Shown here piece after piece: positions 59,909 to 64,000 of a DNA stretch of 64,000 bases (within the stretch, counting starts at the first letter, position 1; the number at the start of each line of letters is the position of its first letter). A model generated the notes under the pieces. It was not told the DNA's origin and ran no database searches. It saw only the letters and a program-made list of their open reading frames with translations. The DNA lies in assembly GCA_964458575.1 (NCBI GenBank), contig CAYWMD010000009.1:62001-126000 (forward strand), written 5' to 3'. The stretch comes from CAYWMD01 sp964458575. GTDB lineage: Bacteria; Verrucomicrobiota; Verrucomicrobiia; Limisphaerales; JADLHS01. The position numbers were made by a program, and so were the translations under genes.

Positions 59909-61084
59909 TCAACTTCGTATGAGACCGGAGAAGAACTGGTTTCGGGCGACCTCATAGCTAAAATATTTCCTGCCAACCGACGCCGCAGTTTTGCCAAGGC
60001 AAAGTCTGACCTCGGCAGATTGAAGAATTCTTGAAAGCGCTTGAACCAGCATCTCCGGTTTCTGCGTTTCCACCACCTCGGCGACACCGGGGTTCTCCCG
60101 CGCCCAGCACACTGCTGAACAGTAGTCCGGCCCGCAGATCAACAGCGGCAAGGCCACCGCCGTATAGTCCGTCAGTTTGCTTGGGAAACTGAGTTGCGCG
60201 TTGGCCTTGTCACGTGGTGCGAACGACATCGGTACGAACAACAGGTCTGCCTCCGCGCGCAGCCGCGCCAGGAGTTCCTCCGATGTCACCAGCCCGCGCA
60301 TTTCAACGTTGGGCGCGGTCAGCCCATTCCGGGTTGCCTGCTCCCTCGTGCGTGGGCTGTAGATGACCAGCCTCCCGCCCAACGGTAGCACCGATTCCGC
60401 AACGCCCTGGAGCGCGGCCCAGTATGCGTCTTCGATGTTACCAGCGTAAGCGATTGTCGGTTGCTTTGGCTGGTCTTTAAGGCGTTCGGGCGGAAGGTCG
60501 TAAACGAGAGCGTCCTTGGCGCGTCCAGGGTAAAGGACTTGCGCGCCGACCCCGTGGCGCTTTCGATATTCCTTCTCCATGTAGGGCGAAACGCAGAATC
60601 TGGCTGCGGCTTGCCGATAGACTTTGCCCAATGCAAGATGCAGGAGAGGTCGCAGAAACTCTGGAAAGCACGCCATTTCATTGAAGGGGTCGTGTAGTAT
60701 CAAATGCAATGGTATGCCCAACTTTCGCGCCAAACGGGCGGCTGGCAGCCAGGCATAGCCATGATGGACCGTTAGAACAGCATCCACTTGAAACCGGGAA
60801 ATTCTGCGGCGGGCGCCGGCCAAATCCAAGCCTGCCAAGGCTACATACAGCGGCGCATACCATTTCCCATAACGCGTCGGAAGAAGCCGTGCCAGCCGAG
60901 TGGATGTCTGGTCGTATCGCACAGCAGGCAGCCGCCGGGATGGTTTGGAAAGAGCTGGCCACGGCTCCAAGATGAGCAGCCGCTCGGGCGGGTAATCCTG
61001 CAAAAGCCGGTAAAGCAGCGCCGAGCCGTGGTAAGAGCATTCCACCGGCACATCGCCGAGGTAGAGTAAGCGAGGAAGGTTCAT
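59909..61084 (-). CDS. GT-B glycosyltransferase
   Basis: 391 residues. LLYLGDVPVECSYHGSALLYRLL, TVHHGYAWLPAARLARKLGIPLHL, ILHDPFNEMACFPEF, FCVSPYMEKEY, PTIAYAGNIEDAYW and ADLLFVPMSF fit a GT4-like enzyme. The usual E-x7-E is replaced by a divergent SKLTDYTAVALPLLICGP. The start overlaps the DUF5672-like stop (ATGA). The sugar is unknown. Confidence 0.8.
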   Translation of the reverse strand: MNLPRLLYLGDVPVECSYHGSALLYRLLQDYPPERLLILEPWPALSKPSRRLPAVRYDQTSTRLARLLPTRYGKWYAPLYVALAGLDLAGARRRISRFQVDAVLTVHHGYAWLPAARLARKLGIPLHLILHDPFNEMACFPEFLRPLLHLALGKVYRQAAARFCVSPYMEKEYRKRHGVGAQVLYPGRAKDALVYDLPPERLKDQPKQPTIAYAGNIEDAYWAALQGVAESVLPLGGRLVIYSPRTREQATRNGLTAPNVEMRGLVTSEELLARLRAEADLLFVPMSFAPRDKANAQLSFPSKLTDYTAVALPLLICGPDYCSAVCWARENPGVAEVVETQKPEMLVQALSRILQSAEVRLCLGKTAASVGRKYFSYEVARNQFFSGLIRS

Positions 61085-61932
61085 TCAAAAGTTGAAAGCA
61101 GAAAGAACTGCTTCCAAAACTCCCGATCTGTCTTGTTCCACGCGTGGCATCCAAATGGCAGCCTATTCCCAAGGCGCTCGTAGCAGTATCGTGGAGCGTA
61201 TTCGACGGAAAAAGCCAATGCTTCATCCGGAGCAGGAATGCTAAAATGATCGACGAATCGCTTGGCCATAAATGACCAAAACCCATCCTCGTTCCCGCTA
61301 TAGGCAATCCAGTAGTCGAGGTTGTTTCTGAAGCCACCGTGAAACATTGCTGCCGCCAACAGCTTCAGCAATAGACCAGCCGAAGGCAACTTGCCGACCC
61401 GAGAAATTAGCATTCGATCCCAGCCCGAATAGCCATGTCGCTTCGACTGAAGCACTTGACGGAATGTGGAAACGCGGCGCAAGGACAAACCTCCGTTGCC
61501 CACTGCCCATAAACCTTGGGAAGAATCCTGACTGCAGTCGCGAAACCATGGGGCTCCTACGTAATCCCAGCCCTTCTGACACCACATCTCCAAATCATGC
61601 GAAAATACCAAGCAATCCAGCTGGTAAATCAAGATGTACTCGTAGTCCCTAAACGCCTCGTAGAACACGGGCGACACCATTAGCCGATTATATCCCGCAA
61701 TTCCTCGGAAATAGGCATCAGCAAATCGTATCAATTGAAACCCCGGAAAATCGAGCGTCAGACTGCTTGGAGCAATCATGATGCGATCGTATTCTCCCAA
61801 ATAATGTTGTAGATGCCTCAACGAAATATTTTCGTCGGCCGTTAGTGGCAGACGGTGAACTGGTGTAACTACGGCTACCAGTTTCGTGGGGCGCCCGGAC
61901 TTCCTGATGATCCGCTTCATGCTAGGAATCAT
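61081..61932 (-). CDS. DUF5672-like glycan-cluster protein
   Basis: 283 residues from ATG 61932; a second ATG at 61920 starts MKRIIRKSG. VAVVTPVHRLPLTADENISLRHLQHYL, YILIYQLDCLVF, WDYVGAPWF, GNGGLSLRRVS and SGNEDGFWS are the DUF5672 pattern, a putative GT-A-like glycosyltransferase family with a QLDCLVF metal-binding-like motif. Function is inferred from the family and the cluster. It lies directly downstream of the FkbM fusion. Confidence 0.78.
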   Translation of the reverse strand: MIPSMKRIIRKSGRPTKLVAVVTPVHRLPLTADENISLRHLQHYLGEYDRIMIAPSSLTLDFPGFQLIRFADAYFRGIAGYNRLMVSPVFYEAFRDYEYILIYQLDCLVFSHDLEMWCQKGWDYVGAPWFRDCSQDSSQGLWAVGNGGLSLRRVSTFRQVLQSKRHGYSGWDRMLISRVGKLPSAGLLLKLLAAAMFHGGFRNNLDYWIAYSGNEDGFWSFMAKRFVDHFSIPAPDEALAFSVEYAPRYCYERLGNRLPFGCHAWNKTDREFWKQFFLLSTFE

Positions 61933-61945
61933 TCCGTTATCCAAA

Positions 61946-63838
61946 CTAGACCCGGAATCCAAAAATATTTGTTTGCACGTCCATGCCGCAAATAATTGTG
62001 CGTGCAAACAATGGTTGCCTCGCCGGTGCCGCCGGTTCTACAAACATGCGAAATCCTGAATCGTGCAACAAATTGATTACAGTATGAAGGTCCTGTGCCC
62101 GGTTGAGAAAGGAATGATGTTCAACGAACACGTGCGCCACGTTTTTCAGTAGATCGGCGCAATCCCGCAATACCTCAGTCTCGGCGCCTTCAATGTCCAG
62201 TTTCAGCAACGCGACCGGCTGTTGCAGATAGTCACGCAAGCGGCATGTGTGTACTGAAACCGTTTTCGGTGTCTGCGGCGCTTGTGAAATCCGCCCCGCG
62301 AGCGATCCCTCCGGCTGGAAGGACAGAATGGTTTCACATTTCCACAATGCTTTCGGAACCAATTGCACATCGTCGAGTTCATAGGTCTGGCAGTTCCGCT
62401 GAAGAACCTCGAAAATGGCGGGGTCCGCCTCAAAAGCAATGACCTTGCTGTCCGGATACAGGCACTTGAAGTACAGCACGCTGAGGCCAATGTTCGCCCC
62501 GCCGTCAATGACGAGAGGTTTGGGACTGTTTGCCGCGAACCGATACAGTTGGCGCTCGAATAGTTCTTTGAGCATCTCCAGGTAAGTGCATGCGTCAATA
62601 AACTCGATGGTGCGTCCGAACAACTGCGTTTGACCGGGCGTGTAGCGGGGCAGCCGCTCCAACCGGCGCCGCTCTCGGTTTTCCTGCCTGACCTGAGGTG
62701 AGCGCATCGTTTTGAGCATCGACTTGAGTTCCCGTTTGACCGTCGTAGGCAGAAGGGCTTTGGCCTTGCGAACCCCATTCCCAATGCGCGCCCGCGCTCG
62801 GCCAGTGAAAGTCCAGCCAAAAAGCTCCTTCATTTCACGAGGAGACACCTTGTTGTCGCAACCCAGTTCCGCGCGGCCCCAGGCTTCCCGACTTTGGGCA
62901 TCCGCCGGATGACAGAACAACTCGGGAAAGCGTCGGCGGATCGTGCCCTCACAAACGTACTGCAACGCCAAATTGAGCAAATGTGGATTGTCGCGATAGA
63001 AAGGCACGTTTGAAAGAGCTTCTGCGGACGTTTCAGCGTAATTACCAAAAATGCACACCTTGGCGCCGAAACAAGCGGCATAGGCCAGTTGCGATCCAAA
63101 GCCATTCGTGGTAACAAACTCGAATTCTCCAAACAAATCCCTCATCTTTTGGAGTGTCCACGGATCGGCGCCATCGGCACCTTGGACCACTTTGAACCCA
63201 CCCGCTTGGAACTCGGAAACCCAGTGGCCGTTCTTCCAACAATGCGCTGAAACACAAATGATGATTTCCTGAAAGTGCTTTCGCACATTGGTAATCGTCC
63301 GAACGTAGGATTCAGCATCCCATTTATGCTTGGTCTCTCCGAGGGAGTGAACCGGCATGACAAGCAGGCTGCCTTTTCGGCGCTCGATGCGATTGTCTGC
63401 GGTATAGATAATGGGAAGCCCGATCGCCCGAGCATGCGGGAATCCTTGGGAGTGTAAAAACCCCTCCTGACCTTTTGTGGCGACCCAATAGCGCTCAGTC
63501 TTCAGGTGAGAAATCGTCGCGCCAAACAGTTGTTCGGGATACACCAAGTTACGGTTGCTGGGATACCACCCATGCACCCAAACGCCCGTGGTTTCCTTGG
63601 GCGGCTTGTCGAAACCACAGTATCTGGCCGCGATATAGTCCGAGCCGTATAGGTTGCGGTAAAGCCCTGCCGCCGGATCACGCAGGTGTGGAGCCGGAAA
63701 CTTCAACCTGGGAACGAAAGTTGTTCGTGATGCAGACACCCCTGCTGGCGGAATTCCGGTTTCCGGCGTGACTTGTTGCTGTCCGGATTGAGGCATCGGG
63801 AGTAGAGGATCTACGGTAGTTAACAGATCAAATCCCAC
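61946..63838 (-). CDS. Two-domain protein: glycosyltransferase-like N-terminus plus FkbM methyltransferase
   Basis: 630 residues from GTG 63838; ATG 63796 is an alternative that would avoid most of the overlap with the upstream gene. The N-terminal about 370 residues (VWVHGWYPSNRNLVYPEQLF, GSLLVMPVHSLGETKHKW, TNGFGSQLAYAACFGAKVCI) resemble a capsule-type polysaccharide transferase. The C-terminal part is an FkbM methyltransferase: VIDGGANIGLSVLYF, IAFEADPAIFEVLQRN, LLKLDIEGAETEVL. It probably adds and O-methylates a sugar. Confidence 0.78.
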   Translation of the reverse strand: MGFDLLTTVDPLLPMPQSGQQQVTPETGIPPAGVSASRTTFVPRLKFPAPHLRDPAAGLYRNLYGSDYIAARYCGFDKPPKETTGVWVHGWYPSNRNLVYPEQLFGATISHLKTERYWVATKGQEGFLHSQGFPHARAIGLPIIYTADNRIERRKGSLLVMPVHSLGETKHKWDAESYVRTITNVRKHFQEIIICVSAHCWKNGHWVSEFQAGGFKVVQGADGADPWTLQKMRDLFGEFEFVTTNGFGSQLAYAACFGAKVCIFGNYAETSAEALSNVPFYRDNPHLLNLALQYVCEGTIRRRFPELFCHPADAQSREAWGRAELGCDNKVSPREMKELFGWTFTGRARARIGNGVRKAKALLPTTVKRELKSMLKTMRSPQVRQENRERRRLERLPRYTPGQTQLFGRTIEFIDACTYLEMLKELFERQLYRFAANSPKPLVIDGGANIGLSVLYFKCLYPDSKVIAFEADPAIFEVLQRNCQTYELDDVQLVPKALWKCETILSFQPEGSLAGRISQAPQTPKTVSVHTCRLRDYLQQPVALLKLDIEGAETEVLRDCADLLKNVAHVFVEHHSFLNRAQDLHTVINLLHDSGFRMFVEPAAPARQPLFARTIICGMDVQTNIFGFRV

Positions 63839-64000
63839 GAGAGTGGGGTTCCGGCCTGGGTGTCGCGCGCGGCTCGTTGCCCGAGCACGCTCGGCAAATG
63901 CTTTGGGGCCAAACCGTGACCGGGGCGGATGGAGCGGACATTTTTGTCCGTGAAAAGTTCACCCGCTTTGATGTCTTCAACGACAAATAACGAACGGCGG
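63820..64000 (-). CDS. pseI: PseI-like nonulosonic acid synthase, C-terminal end (truncated by window)
   Basis: An open minus-strand frame from the window edge to TAA 63820-63822. It encodes RRSLFVVEDIKAGELFT, then NVRSIRPGHGLAPKHL, then GQRAARDTQAGTPLSWDL, the SAF (antifreeze-like) domain at the C-terminus of pseudaminic acid synthase; N-acetylneuraminate synthases lack the IRPGHGL...PK form. The product condenses a six-carbon amino sugar with phosphoenolpyruvate. The catalytic barrel lies beyond base 64000. It heads the visible part of the glycan operon and overlaps the FkbM fusion by 19 bp if GTG 63838 is used. Confidence 0.82.
   Translation of the reverse strand, partial: RRSLFVVEDIKAGELFTDKNVRSIRPGHGLAPKHLPSVLGQRAARDTQAGTPLSWDLIC

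Noticed and set aside
1..64000. tRNA, rRNA and riboswitch genes.
   Set aside because: No T-loop/acceptor pairs, rRNA core sequences or known riboswitch cores were recognised by eye; a covariance-model scan would be needed to exclude small ones.

Overview
The window looks like a chromosomal segment of a high-GC, secretion-rich Verrucomicrobiota bacterium, probably of the Pedosphaera/Limisphaerales type. This placement is an inference. It rests on many exported LamG, Calx-beta, sialidase and GH28 proteins, a PEP-CTERM protein plus an exosortase, a YYRLKQ-type C-terminal module, and very many short palindromic and 6-7 nt modular repeats that run into coding sequence. I found no rRNA, tRNA or CRISPR array.

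Region 1 (1-31.5 kb, mostly + strand) is a carbohydrate-utilisation region. It holds a 5'-truncated FGE-sialidase-MORN fusion, a second sialidase-like propeller, a double cupin, two tandem LamG-plus-propeller paralogues, an exported HpcH/HpaI-type aldolase, an exported beta-helix protein, a GH28 polygalacturonase-like enzyme, a large CBM9-like/glycosidase-like protein, and a 1747-residue Calx-beta/LamG/propeller protein. These are followed by a D-tartrate dehydratase-like enolase-superfamily enzyme, an isochorismatase-like hydrolase, an SGNH hydrolase, a beta-hydroxyacid dehydrogenase, a glyoxalase-like protein and a PEP-CTERM protein. A polysaccharide to uronic/aldaric acid to aldolase/reductase route is plausible.

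Region 2 (31.5-41.1 kb) is an accessory region. An AbiEi/AbiEii toxin-antitoxin operon has a clear dyad operator at its start codon. A FitA/VapB-PIN pair (37.4-38.1 kb) sits in roughly 3 kb of mosaic repeats, bracketed by 149-bp direct repeats. The same repeats are inserted in frame inside a glycosyltransferase (about 127 extra residues) and at three places in the exosortase/EpsI fusion gene. Downstream of the exosortase lie two decayed tandem copies of its C-terminal module.

Region 3 (41-64 kb, all - strand) is one long exopolysaccharide/glycan cluster, transcribed from a PseI-like nonulosonate synthase at the window end toward the exosortase. It contains many GT-B glycosyltransferases, a polytopic polymerase-like protein, two acetyltransferases, three deacetylases of different families, an FkbH-like HAD protein, an FkbM fusion, a DUF5672-like protein and a Gfo/Idh/MocA oxidoreductase. 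Many genes overlap by 4 bp. One glycosyltransferase gene (46989-49460) consists of two copies of the same enzyme joined in frame, with a 1122-bp repeat in which I saw only two synonymous differences. An ISL3-type transposase remnant has replaced another glycosyltransferase, of which only about 14 codons survive.

The most unusual theme is a vocabulary of small modular repeats and hairpins that occupies intergenic space and has been absorbed in frame into glycan-assembly and export genes.
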